A DNA stretch of 26,836 nucleotides from JBECKQ01 sp040235375 (GTDB taxonomy: Bacteria > Planctomycetota > Phycisphaerae > UBA1845), in assembly GCA_040235375.1 (NCBI GenBank), contig JBECKQ010000468.1, forward strand, positions 1 through 26,836, written 5' to 3'. Each line of letters begins with the position of its first letter. Position 1 is the first letter of the stretch. The position numbers and the translations under genes were made by a program. Shown in pieces: positions 1 through 7,200 of this stretch. Under the pieces are notes generated by a model. That model did no database searches, had not been told where the DNA came from, and saw nothing but the letters and a program-made list of their open reading frames with translations.

Positions 1-424
1 CGGCATGGACATTCAGTTGAAACTGAGTGGCTGTCATGGGCAGCGTCGGTTCCACCGTCGCCGCTGTGGGCCTCCTGCCGCGGCGGGCGCAAGGCCGCCT
101 CGCCGTCGCGGACCTCCAACGGTCAACTGTCTATCGACCGCCGCCCGCGTTCATCATGAGCGATTCGGCAGTTCTTGCGCGTGAGAGGCGCGTTTTCTGC
201 GCGTTTTTTCGGCTTTTTTCGACGCAGGAGGGGGGTGATCCGTGGGCGGAGCCGCTGGCGGCGGCAGCAGCACGGCCGCGGCGTGCTCTGGCATTCTCGC
301 GGCGCCGGGATGTAGAATCGCCGCGGCAGAGACGCCGGCCACTGGCCCAATTTGTCTCTTTGCTTCAAAGGTAGGCCAAAGAGTTCGAAGGACGGCGATC
401 GGAAAGTCCGTTCAGAGTGCCTGT
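1..424. other. gene-free left edge
   Basis: I see no convincing gene here. All three forward frames coming in from the left edge close within about 180 bases, and their translations are Arg/Pro/Ala-rich as expected of non-coding GC-rich DNA. At 188-220 a GCGCG-containing stretch is followed by two T6 runs on the + strand. This could end a transcript entering from the left, but the stem is short and I do not call it a terminator. Confidence 0.5.
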
Positions 425-961
425 ATGACCATGCCGTGGGATCCGCTTCGCGAGCTTGAGATCCAGTTTTCGGCCAAGGATCGCGTCCGCGCTTCACGGG
501 CAGTGTGCCAGGCACTCGACGTCCCGGAAGACTCTCGGTTCATGCTGGGGCACGTTGGTTTGCCGCGTGCGTGTTTGGGCTTCGTGACGATGCATCTTCT
601 CGGCTCGGCAATCTCCGAAGGCTTGCTCGAATCACTTTGCAGTAAACCAGGTATCCTCTCGCGCGCAGGTCGTCTGCGAGAGATCGGCCGGGAAGAAGGG
701 CAGCCCATTTGCATCTGTTCGGACGGCTCGGGCTATATCGTAATCGTGGAGGAGATGAACAGCCGGCTCAGGTTCATTAACTCGAGTCCCGCGATGTACG
801 GAGGGTTCATCGCGAGATACGTGCGCTACACGCTGGGACTGGACGATGGGTTTTATGATTCCTTTCAGGAGATTGCCCGCGAAGCCGACCCGCTGGCATT
901 CGAAGATCCGGACAACTACTGGCCGGTCATATTCGAGCAGATACGGGATGGACTGTTGTAG
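425..961 (+). CDS. SUKH-4-like (SMI1/KNR4 superfamily) protein
   Basis: A 178-residue protein. The frame stays open upstream, but the Ala/Gly-rich extension before 425 does not look coding, so I start at the ATG at 425 (a second ATG follows two codons later); no strong ribosome site precedes either. The pattern fits SUKH-4 immunity proteins. A VGLPR element lies near residue 39, a GREEGQPICICSDGSGYIV block sits mid-protein, then RFINSSP followed by a Tyr-rich helix, and the C-terminus has DPLAFEDPDNYW ending in IRDGLL. SUKH proteins are known as immunity partners of polymorphic and contact-dependent toxins, but many bacteria also carry orphan copies with unknown jobs. No toxin gene is visible beside it. 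Family call is from remembered motif patterns; function is not established. Confidence 0.55.
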   Translation: MTMPWDPLRELEIQFSAKDRVRASRAVCQALDVPEDSRFMLGHVGLPRACLGFVTMHLLGSAISEGLLESLCSKPGILSRAGRLREIGREEGQPICICSDGSGYIVIVEEMNSRLRFINSSPAMYGGFIARYVRYTLGLDDGFYDSFQEIAREADPLAFEDPDNYWPVIFEQIRDGLL

Positions 962-1092
962 TTTGGAGAGGACAAAGGGGGCAGGATTACTTATCGCGCT
1001 CGAGCCAAGTACTGCTCAGGGGCAGTGCCATATCGATCGCGGTCGGCATCGGTGATACCTTGGCGGCACGGCTGGTCGAGCGACGACACGTC

Positions 1093-1641
1093 TTATTGGC
1101 ACGCCTCAACCTGGGCCGTTCGATCGCTGCCGAGGAGACGCGTGCGGAGCGCTGCAGCGCAAGAATCCGGCACCGCGCAGCCGAGTCGGCTGTGGCCGGG
1201 GACCGTCAGCCAGAAGCCTGTTTTGCCGACCAGCAGGGTGCCGTTGAACCATCGAACTTCCCGTACGGACGCGATGTCCTCAATCCGAATGTCCGCACGG
1301 TCACCCGCGATCGGTCGGAGCGTCAAGGATTCCGGCCCCACGGTTACGACGCCCGGTGACTGGATCATGCCTTGGACGATCAGCGCGGGCATCATCGTGC
1401 CTTCGTTCTGGGAGACGGAATCCCGGGCCAGGTCCACACGCTTCCCCACAACGCGGTAAACAATGCCGAAGATCGGCGCGAAGCAGAGGAAGATGAGTGC
1501 AAAGAGCGCCTTCGGCCCGACAAACGGCAGGAGGATGCCGCACACAAGGACAGGAACGGCCGCCGCGACAGGCACGAACACCCGCAGCGCCGGGGCTTCC
1601 CACAGCCAGCGGTCGATCAGCGATCGACGCGGATCAGGCAT
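1093..1641 (-). CDS. two-helix membrane protein with C-terminal PH-like domain
   Basis: A 182-residue protein of unknown function. After a short basic N-terminus (MPDPRRSLIDRW) there are two hydrophobic segments, about residues 20-40 and 43-63, separated by a GPK turn. The rest (about 70-175) is soluble and beta-rich, with alternating hydrophobic residues such as SLTLRPI, IRIEDIASVREVRWFNGT and GFWLTVPG. This layout of a membrane hairpin plus a small beta domain resembles the bacterial PH-domain membrane proteins, but I see no diagnostic motif. It converges with the SUKH-like gene. A TATAAT box lies about 45 bases upstream, and only a weak AGGA-type ribosome site precedes the ATG. Confidence 0.6.
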   Translation of the reverse strand: MPDPRRSLIDRWLWEAPALRVFVPVAAAVPVLVCGILLPFVGPKALFALIFLCFAPIFGIVYRVVGKRVDLARDSVSQNEGTMMPALIVQGMIQSPGVVTVGPESLTLRPIAGDRADIRIEDIASVREVRWFNGTLLVGKTGFWLTVPGHSRLGCAVPDSCAAALRTRLLGSDRTAQVEACQ

Positions 1642-1686
1642 TGTCGCGGATCCTGCTCGGCTCGAGTGATCTGCTTGTCCGCGTGC

Positions 1687-1692
1687 ATTATA
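1687..1692 (-). promoter_or_regulatory. candidate -10 box for the 1093-1641 gene
   Basis: Reading the - strand, a perfect TATAAT lies 45 bases before the ATG at 1641. The region 17-18 bases further upstream (AACACT/CAACAC) does not match a sigma-70 -35 box, so this is a candidate on the -10 match alone. Confidence 0.4.
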
Positions 1693-1812
1693 CAGATTCG
1701 CTGATGCTCAGTGTTGGGGCATGCACCGGCTGCGTGCGGCGTCAGCCCGCCTCCGTTCCGAAAACCAACGCAAGCACTCTTTCTCCGCCCCGTCCATCCT
1801 TGACGCGCCGTG

Positions 1813-1850
1813 GGCTCGCGAAGCGAGCCAATGGCGAGCATCCGCTCGCC
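1813..1850. repeat. paired REP-like hairpins
   Basis: Two perfect 7-bp hairpins lie three bases apart. The first is GGCTCGC-GAA-GCGAGCC (1813-1829) and the second GGCGAGC-ATCC-GCTCGCC (1833-1850). The arms of the two hairpins are near-variants of one another, and the GAA loop of the first recurs in the palindrome at 3801-3817. Paired GC-rich hairpins in an intergenic gap are typical of REP-type elements. There is no T-run, so a simple terminator is unlikely. Confidence 0.55.
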
Positions 1851-2522
1851 CGGCGTGTCATGGGTCCACCCCGTCTACCGTGGCCGCTCCGCCCGCGCTC
1901 TTGCCCGCGGGCTCTGTGCTTTCTGGACTCCAACAACTCAGCAGTTCAACCGCCCGTAGCCCCACGCCTCCGCCTTGTCCGAACATTCTCCGAATTTCCC
2001 TTGCAATCCACCAAAGTAAGGTGTATGTTAGGTACAGCGTCGCCCGCCTGTGGCCGCGCGGGAATGCCCTGCGCCCATCCTCCGGGAGCTTGTGCCATGC
2101 CCCCTTGCCAAACTACACCGCCCCAAGCCTTCGCCGCCTCCCGGTCCACCCAATCGGCGATCTCCCTCCACGCGGCCCCCCGCCGTACCCCAGCTACGCC
2201 GCTCCTCCACCACGGCGTAGCGAAGCGGAACCGGCCCCTGCAGTCCACAGCCTGCACCCTTCCCCGCCAACGTCCGATTTTCAGCGACGGCACTCTTGAT
2301 AGCGCGAGGACCGGTGCCCCACCCACGTTTTTGAGCGAATTCACCGATAGACGGTGTTTTCAAATCGGCTGGAGCCATCGAAAACGCGGTTTTTATACAA
2401 CCCCCCTGGCGCCCCTAAGAACGCAGGTCGTCCTCGTACGGCGGATCGACGTCGCTGACTGCGACATTCCGGGCGGCGTAGTCGTTCGGAGGCCACAGGC
2501 ACCATGCCGGTACCGCCGCTGC

Positions 2523-3527
2523 TCACTCGCTCACGATCAGCACGCCCGTGCCGCTGATGCGGTCGGCCTTCAGGTCCTGGAGGCCGCGGTTGGCGTCGGC
2601 CAGAGGGTAAGTGGTTACGTGCGGGCGGATGGGGATTTCCGCGGCCTCGGCGAGCAGGTCGCGGCCGTCGGCGCGGGTGTTGGCCGTTACCGAGCGAAGG
2701 TCGCGCTCGTAGAAAAGGTGCTTTTCGTAGTTGAGCTGCGGCACGTCGGTCATGTAGATGCCCGCCAGCGACAGCGTCCCGCCGGGGCGAAGCTTCTCCA
2801 ACGCCGGCGGCACAACGTGTCCGACCGGGGCGAAGTTGATGACGCTGTCCACCTCCACCGGCAGGTCGGCGATGTCTTCGCCCACCCACTTGGCGCCCAT
2901 TTCGCGCGCCATGTCGCGATGCTTCTCGCCGCGCGTCGCGACGTACGCTTCGCAGCCGTGGTGCAGGGCGATCTGCACGATGACGTGCGCCGACGATCCG
3001 AAGCCGATGATCCCCAGCTTGCCGCCGTCGGGCAGGTTGGCGCGGCGCAGGGCGCGATAGCCGACGATCCCCGCGCACAGCAGCGGGGCGGCCTGCACGT
3101 CGGAGAACGTTTCGGGAATGCGATACGCGAAATCCTCGTGCACGACGGCGTATTCGGCATAGCCGCCGTCGGCGTGATAGCCGGTGAACCGCTGCGACGC
3201 GCACAGGTTCTCGCGATCCTGCCGGCAGAACTCGCACTCGCCGCACGTGTGTCGCAGCCAGGCGATGCCGATGCGCTCGCCCTCTTTCAGTCGCGTGCAG
3301 CCGGCCCCGAGCTTGTCGATGATCCCCACGACCTGGTGGCCGGGAATGATCGGCATTTTCTGCGGCGGCAGATCGCCTTCGATCACGTGCAGGTCGGTCC
3401 GGCACAGCGCGCAGCAGCGCACGCGGATGCGTACTTCCTTCTCGCCCGGCTCCGGCGGCGCAGGGTCTTCGAGCTTCAACGGCGAACTGTCGATTGGCGC
3501 CTGCTCGTGCAGAACCACTGCTTTCAC
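2523..3527 (-). CDS. zinc-dependent alcohol dehydrogenase (MDR family)
   Basis: A 334-residue medium-chain dehydrogenase/reductase, expected to oxidise an alcohol or reduce an aldehyde with NAD(P) in the cytoplasm. The N-terminal GroES-like domain shows the catalytic zinc ligands: Cys42 in CRTD, His64 in PGHQVVG (Gln replaces the common Glu) and Cys151 in PLLCAG. Four cysteines for the structural zinc lie at 95, 98, 101 and 109 (CGECEFC then NLC). The Rossmann part starts near residue 170 with IIGFGSSAH, a variant of the usual GxGGxGH. Length is normal for the family. The ATG at 3525-3527 is preceded on the - strand by GAAGGAGCAGG, a good ribosome site. It appears to be transcribed alone. Substrate cannot be told from sequence. 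Confidence 0.9.
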   Translation of the reverse strand: MKAVVLHEQAPIDSSPLKLEDPAPPEPGEKEVRIRVRCCALCRTDLHVIEGDLPPQKMPIIPGHQVVGIIDKLGAGCTRLKEGERIGIAWLRHTCGECEFCRQDRENLCASQRFTGYHADGGYAEYAVVHEDFAYRIPETFSDVQAAPLLCAGIVGYRALRRANLPDGGKLGIIGFGSSAHVIVQIALHHGCEAYVATRGEKHRDMAREMGAKWVGEDIADLPVEVDSVINFAPVGHVVPPALEKLRPGGTLSLAGIYMTDVPQLNYEKHLFYERDLRSVTANTRADGRDLLAEAAEIPIRPHVTTYPLADANRGLQDLKADRISGTGVLIVSE

Positions 3528-3702
3528 GGCCTGCTCCTTCGATAGGTTGACGTGAGTTTGTCAGGGATCGCTACGCGGTGCAGGTATGTCGTGGATGGTC
3601 GTTTTGCGACCCCGATGTCCCGGGAGAGTTCAGGTGGCGATGGACAATCGCGGACGATTGCCGGTTGGGGGGCGCTGCCTGGCTGACGTGGCCGGGTATT
3701 GA

Positions 3703-3817
3703 CCGCCCCGGAGGGGCGGCGGAATGTTGCCACGGGTGGAGTGTCGGAAAGTGCGCAGCACGGCGACACGAAACCCGTGGTAGGCATCCCTATCTGAATC
3801 CCGCCCCGAAGGGGCGG
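3703..3817 (+). repeat. composite palindromic (REP/BIME-like) unit A
   Basis: The layout is palindrome, hairpin, palindrome. The left palindrome CCGCCCC-GGA-GGGGCGG is at 3703-3719. A long hairpin closed by CCACGGGT/ACCCGTGG spans 3730-3780 and contains inner stems GTGTCG/CGACAC (3741-3746 with 3764-3769) and GTGC/GCAC (3751-3754 with 3758-3761). The right palindrome CCGCCCC-GAA-GGGGCGG is at 3801-3817. The match to unit B in order and core sequence argues for a dispersed repeat family, not chance. Confidence 0.75.
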
Positions 3818-3902
3818 AGGAATGGTACGGTCTTCACCCTCCCCGGTCAGTCTTATGCAAAGTGTTTCTGACGTGACACATTGTGACACTTTCGGGTCTC
3901 CT

Positions 3903-4006
3903 TCGCCCCTGCCGGGGCGAGTTGCTTTGCTGCACTGTTACCACGGGTTCCGTCCGGCTCCGCTCGAACTCCACCCGTGCCAAAAATCCTTGGCCCCTTC
4001 GGGGCC
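3903..4006 (-). repeat. composite palindromic (REP/BIME-like) unit B, inverted
   Basis: This is the same layout as unit A. The palindrome TCGCCCC/GGGGCGA is at 3903-3920, a hairpin closed by CACGGGT/ACCCGTG at 3942-3979, and the palindrome GGCCCC-TTC-GGGGCC at 3992-4006. Read on the - strand the last palindrome has the GAA loop seen in unit A and the spacer lengths (about 12 and 20 bases) fall in matching order, so B is an inverted relative of A. The arms between closing stems have diverged. Confidence 0.7.
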
Positions 4007-4110
4007 TTTGGTAGCCGCCGTGGGCGTCACAGACGTGCGCTCCGTCAATCCGATGCACTCGGACGGCGCTGATACCCGATCACGGCGCGCAATTCTGCAT
4101 CGTGGTACCC

Positions 4111-4152
4111 CTCGCGGACGTCCGCTCCCTTACGGTCGGGGCTCGGACGCGG
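4111..4152 (+). repeat. LPYGRGSD-type dispersed repeat
   Basis: The stretch contains CGGACGTCCG followed by CTCCCTTACGGTCGGGGCTC. In one frame it reads RPLPYGRGSD, a peptide I remember recurring as a spurious tail on predicted proteins from planctomycetes and acidobacteria, which marks a dispersed non-coding repeat. That link is recollection; in this window it occurs once. Confidence 0.5.
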
Positions 4153-4210
4153 TCGCCGCGCACGTTCATCAGACGCGTAATCGCGCGAGGAGTCAGTGAA
4201 GGTGGCGAGC

Positions 4211-5791
4211 TCACAACCCATATTCCGACCAGCGGCGCTCGACGAGCGCCGCGACCTCGGGTGTCGTCACCAGCGGGTCAGGGAATTCCCGCACCGGGCC
4301 CTCGCCGGGAATCTTGCGCGTCGCGTCAATGCCCATCTTAGCGCCCGTGCCGTATTGCGGCGAGGCGTGATCGAGAATGTCCATCGGCCCGTCCACCACC
4401 ATCACGTCCCGCCGCGGGTCCACGTTCGCCCCGACGCGGAACATCACGTCCTGCTCGTCGTGCACGTCCACGTCGGCGTCCACCACGATGATGAACTTGC
4501 TGAACATCATCTGCCCCGCGCCCCAGATGCTGCTCATCACCTTCCGCGCCTGCATCGGGTATTCCTTGCGGATCTTGACGAACACGAAGTTGTGGAACGC
4601 CCCGAACATCGGCAGGTGATAGTCCACGATGTCCGGCACGATCATCTGCAACAGCGGCAGGAACACCCGCTCCGTGGCCTTCCCCAGGTAATAGTCCTCC
4701 TGCGGTGGAAAGCCCACGATGGTCGTCAGGTACACCGGATTCCGCCGGTGAGTGATGGCCGTCAGGTCGAACGCCGGGTACTTGTCGGCGAGCGAATAGA
4801 AGCCGGTGTGATCGCCGAACGGGCCTTCCCAGAGCATGCGTTCCGTGTCCACCCAGCCCTCTATGACGATTTCCGCGCTGGCCGGTACCTCCAGCGGGAT
4901 CGTTTTGCATGGAACCAGCTCGATCCCTTTGTCCTGCAAGAAGCCGGCAAACAGCAGCTCGCTCACATCCGGCGGCAGCGGGCACGTTGCCGCGTACGTG
5001 AGCACCGGCTCGCCGCCGATCACGATCGCCAGCGGCATCTTCTCGCCGCGGGCCTTGTACCGGCGGAAGTGCCGCGCCCCGTCGTGGTGCATGTGCCAGT
5101 GCACCGCCGCCAGCTTCGAGTCCATCACCTGCACGCGGTACATCCCCACGTTGCGCTCGCCGGATTCCGGGTCCTTCGTGTAGATGCCCGCCATCGTGAC
5201 GTACCGCCCGGTGCCCGGCGGCGCGTCGGCCGGCTTGCCGGCGTAGCCGCACTTGCCGTCGTGCGGCCAGCACTGAATGACGGGCAGATCGAAGAAGCTC
5301 GCCTCGTCCGTGCGCACGACCTGCTGGCAGATCCCGGAGCGCACGACCTTTGGCGGAAGGCTCGCCATCTTGGCCAGCTCGGGCAGCTTCTTCATCTTCG
5401 CCATCAGCGTGGTCGGCATCTCCGGCTTGATCAGCGTTTGCACGCGCCGGGCCAGCTCTTCGAGGTCATCCACGCCGAGCGCCATCCGCATTCGCGCATA
5501 GCTGCCGAACAGGTTGATCGCGCAGGGAACGTCCGAGCCCGCCACGTTCTCGAACAGCAGGCCGTACCCGCCCCGACTGCCGTGAATGGGATCGGTCGCC
5601 GGGGGCGGGGCGTCGCCGGCGGCCGGCTCCTTGCTCATGCGATCGGCGATCGCGGAGATCTCGAGGATCGGATCAACCGTTGCCCGGACGCGCTTGAGCT
5701 GTCCGTTCTGTTCCAGGCTGTCAATGAATGATTGCAGATCGGGAAAGCCCACGTGCTTCGCCTCCGAAGTGTCTGCGGGAAAACCGCTCAT
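4211..5791 (-). CDS. UbiD-family prenylated-FMN decarboxylase
   Basis: A 526-residue member of the UbiD family, which remove carboxyl groups from aromatic or unsaturated acids using prenylated FMN. The N-terminus has FPDLQSFIDSLEQNGQLKRV like E. coli UbiD. The key residues align well: Asn214 and Arg219 in RNVGMYR, followed by the WHMHHDGARHF cofactor/metal region (231-242), and the catalytic glutamates Glu317 and Glu322, five apart, in ERMLWEGPFGDHTG. The C-terminal PLVTTPEV segment is also family-like. Length is slightly above the usual 480-500. A role in menaquinone or ubiquinone synthesis is possible but no other quinone gene is nearby and the UbiX partner is not in the window. The next gene downstream lies past the repeat region. 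Confidence 0.9.
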   Translation of the reverse strand: MSGFPADTSEAKHVGFPDLQSFIDSLEQNGQLKRVRATVDPILEISAIADRMSKEPAAGDAPPPATDPIHGSRGGYGLLFENVAGSDVPCAINLFGSYARMRMALGVDDLEELARRVQTLIKPEMPTTLMAKMKKLPELAKMASLPPKVVRSGICQQVVRTDEASFFDLPVIQCWPHDGKCGYAGKPADAPPGTGRYVTMAGIYTKDPESGERNVGMYRVQVMDSKLAAVHWHMHHDGARHFRRYKARGEKMPLAIVIGGEPVLTYAATCPLPPDVSELLFAGFLQDKGIELVPCKTIPLEVPASAEIVIEGWVDTERMLWEGPFGDHTGFYSLADKYPAFDLTAITHRRNPVYLTTIVGFPPQEDYYLGKATERVFLPLLQMIVPDIVDYHLPMFGAFHNFVFVKIRKEYPMQARKVMSSIWGAGQMMFSKFIIVVDADVDVHDEQDVMFRVGANVDPRRDVMVVDGPMDILDHASPQYGTGAKMGIDATRKIPGEGPVREFPDPLVTTPEVAALVERRWSEYGL

Positions 5792-5806
5792 CCGCGCCGG
5801 CCGGCA

Positions 5807-5812
5807 TATATA
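5807..5812 (-). promoter_or_regulatory. candidate -10 box close to the UbiD-family start
   Basis: On the - strand TATATA lies 15 bases before the ATG at 5791, with no ribosome site between them. If used, the leader would be only about 8 bases. No -35 match is visible, so confidence is low. Confidence 0.3.
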
Positions 5813-5949
5813 CCGACCCGCTGCCGTTTATGCGAGCGCAGGCAGGTAAGGACCGCAGCAGCGACGTGTCAATGGCAATCAATCAACAGGATTATGCGGC
5901 GACGTGGCGTGGTCCGCCGAGCCGGCCTTTGCCGGCCGTTCGACCGGAA

Positions 5950-7200
5950 TCAGGGAAAGACACTTTCGAACAGCGTCTCGAAATCGCGCGGGGCTCGCAG
6001 GCAGACATCCTCGTACACCGGCTCATCCCCGTAGATCATGGTCAGGTCTTCCCCGCGGAACGAGACGATTCGGAGTTCCGGGTGCCGATCCAGAGGAAAC
6101 GGTCCGGACAGCTTTTTGCGCGGCATCGGCTTGTTGTCCTCGTCGAAGGCAATCAAGATCTCCGGCAGCAGCCCGTGATGGCGGCCATGCCGAACGACCA
6201 CAGCGTGCCGCCCGCACGAGAGCCGTACGACCGCCCCGATCGGGTAAGGCTGCACGACGGCCTGGAACACCTTGAGCACAACCGGGTCGTACTTGCTCGC
6301 GTACGCGCCGCGCGTCATCTCCCACAATGCGCGCACGGGTGATTGCGCCTCGCGGTACGCCCGCTTTGCTGTCGCCGCGCTGTACGCATCGGCCACGCGC
6401 AGGATGCGCGCGAACAGCGGCACGTGCTGCCCGGCGAGGCCCATCGGATAACCGCTGCCGTCGTTGTTCTCGTGGTGATACCGGACGGCGGCCACGGCTG
6501 CGGGATCGGTTTCCGCTGGCAGCATGTCCGCGCCGGCGATCGGATGCGCCAGTACCACGGCGCGTTCCTCCGGCGTCAGGGGCCCCTCGCCGTTCAGCAC
6601 CGGATAGAGGGACCAGAGTCCAATGTCCATCAGCAGCGCGGCCAGCCCCAGCGGCGCCAGGTCGGGCAGAGGGGGCTCCGATGGCGGCGCGGCGGCGCAC
6701 TGTTTCGCTCGCTTGGCCACATTGAGGAGACGCTCGCGGATGGCGTTCCCGATCACCATCGACAGGTAGAACGCCTGCCCTGCATGCTCGGTGAGATTCT
6801 CGCTGCTCTGCTCGCCGGCGATCACCGTCCAGATAACCGGATGCTCCTGCAGGAACTCGACAATGCGCGAGACCGCTGGCTCGATCGCCTGCAGGTCCAT
6901 GCCACTCATCGACGCACCCGTGGCGAAGTCAGCCTGCGCACGCCGGATGGTGTGGAGGAACTGTTCCCGCGCCTGTTGCGATACCAGGTGAGCCTCGCTG
7001 TCGTCCTCAAACGCGACTGCGTCGTCGAGCAGCGGATCGTGGATGGATACATGCAGGTTTGGAAAGCGGTCAATCAGCGACTCGATGTCTGCGCTGTTGA
7101 GCACCTTATCCTGGGGCAGGATCAGCTTGTGGCCCGACACGATGGGCCGCGCCAGGCACATGCCGGATTCGAGATCGGTTGTCGGTAGGATTAGCGGCAT
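5950..7200 (-). CDS. HD-GYP domain protein with altered HD motif
   Basis: A 416-residue cytoplasmic protein with no membrane segment. HD-GYP domains usually hydrolyse cyclic di-GMP. The domain spans about residues 130-320: His219 in AHPIAG, HHE at 242-244, DGSGYP at 247-252, then ARILRVADAYSAATAKRAY. The signature HD pair is altered: where HDIGK is expected the protein has Met191-Asp192-Ile-Gly-Leu, so the first metal-ligand histidine and the lysine are missing. Activity may be reduced or changed. The N-terminal 120 residues and a C-terminal beta-rich part (320-416) are not recognised. I chose the ATG at 7200 because the frame upstream belongs to the preceding gene; the two overlap by 10 bases, so they are probably translated together. 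Confidence 0.85.
   Translation of the reverse strand: MPLILPTTDLESGMCLARPIVSGHKLILPQDKVLNSADIESLIDRFPNLHVSIHDPLLDDAVAFEDDSEAHLVSQQAREQFLHTIRRAQADFATGASMSGMDLQAIEPAVSRIVEFLQEHPVIWTVIAGEQSSENLTEHAGQAFYLSMVIGNAIRERLLNVAKRAKQCAAAPPSEPPLPDLAPLGLAALLMDIGLWSLYPVLNGEGPLTPEERAVVLAHPIAGADMLPAETDPAAVAAVRYHHENNDGSGYPMGLAGQHVPLFARILRVADAYSAATAKRAYREAQSPVRALWEMTRGAYASKYDPVVLKVFQAVVQPYPIGAVVRLSCGRHAVVVRHGRHHGLLPEILIAFDEDNKPMPRKKLSGPFPLDRHPELRIVSFRGEDLTMIYGDEPVYEDVCLRAPRDFETLFESVFP

Larger units (their letters stand above)
1642..2522. other. 881-base gap without a supported gene
   Basis: Open frames run across this stretch on both strands, but none has a recognisable domain, a ribosome site or coding-like composition, and they overlap each other in conflicting frames. 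It holds the candidate promoter at 1687-1692, the paired hairpins at 1813-1850 and a C/T-rich tract. The part from about 1950 to 2380 could be decayed or repeat-derived sequence, but I cannot show a parent gene. It lies downstream of the alcohol dehydrogenase and upstream of the two-helix membrane protein. Confidence 0.5.
3528..4210. other. intergenic region rich in hairpin repeats
   Basis: This 683-base gap between the UbiD-family gene and the alcohol dehydrogenase has no supportable gene. It is largely filled by the two composite palindromic units and the LPYGRGSD-type element listed separately. The promoter of the alcohol dehydrogenase must lie near its right side as read on the - strand (just above 3527), but I see no clear box. 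Confidence 0.6.

Noticed and set aside
188..220. GCGCG stretch followed by two T6 runs, possible terminator
   Set aside because: The stem is only four to five pairs and self-complementary; no gene is seen ending before it.
1946..2378. Two overlapping - strand frames of 116-132 codons
   Set aside because: They overlap in different frames, are Gly/Arg/Trp-rich, and show no motif or ribosome site. They may be repeat-derived, but I cannot support a gene.
1497..3545. 682-codon open frame on the + strand
   Set aside because: It runs antisense to the alcohol dehydrogenase, is Arg/Pro/Ala-rich, and has no domain. Long antisense frames are expected in GC-rich coding DNA.
4196..5731. 511-codon + strand frame opposite the UbiD-family gene
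   Set aside because: His/Arg/Val-rich mirror of a clearly real gene with intact catalytic residues on the other strand.
5921..5936. Repeated GCCGGC, possible hairpin terminator after the HD-GYP gene
   Set aside because: Each half is itself a palindrome and no T-run follows, so pairing is ambiguous.
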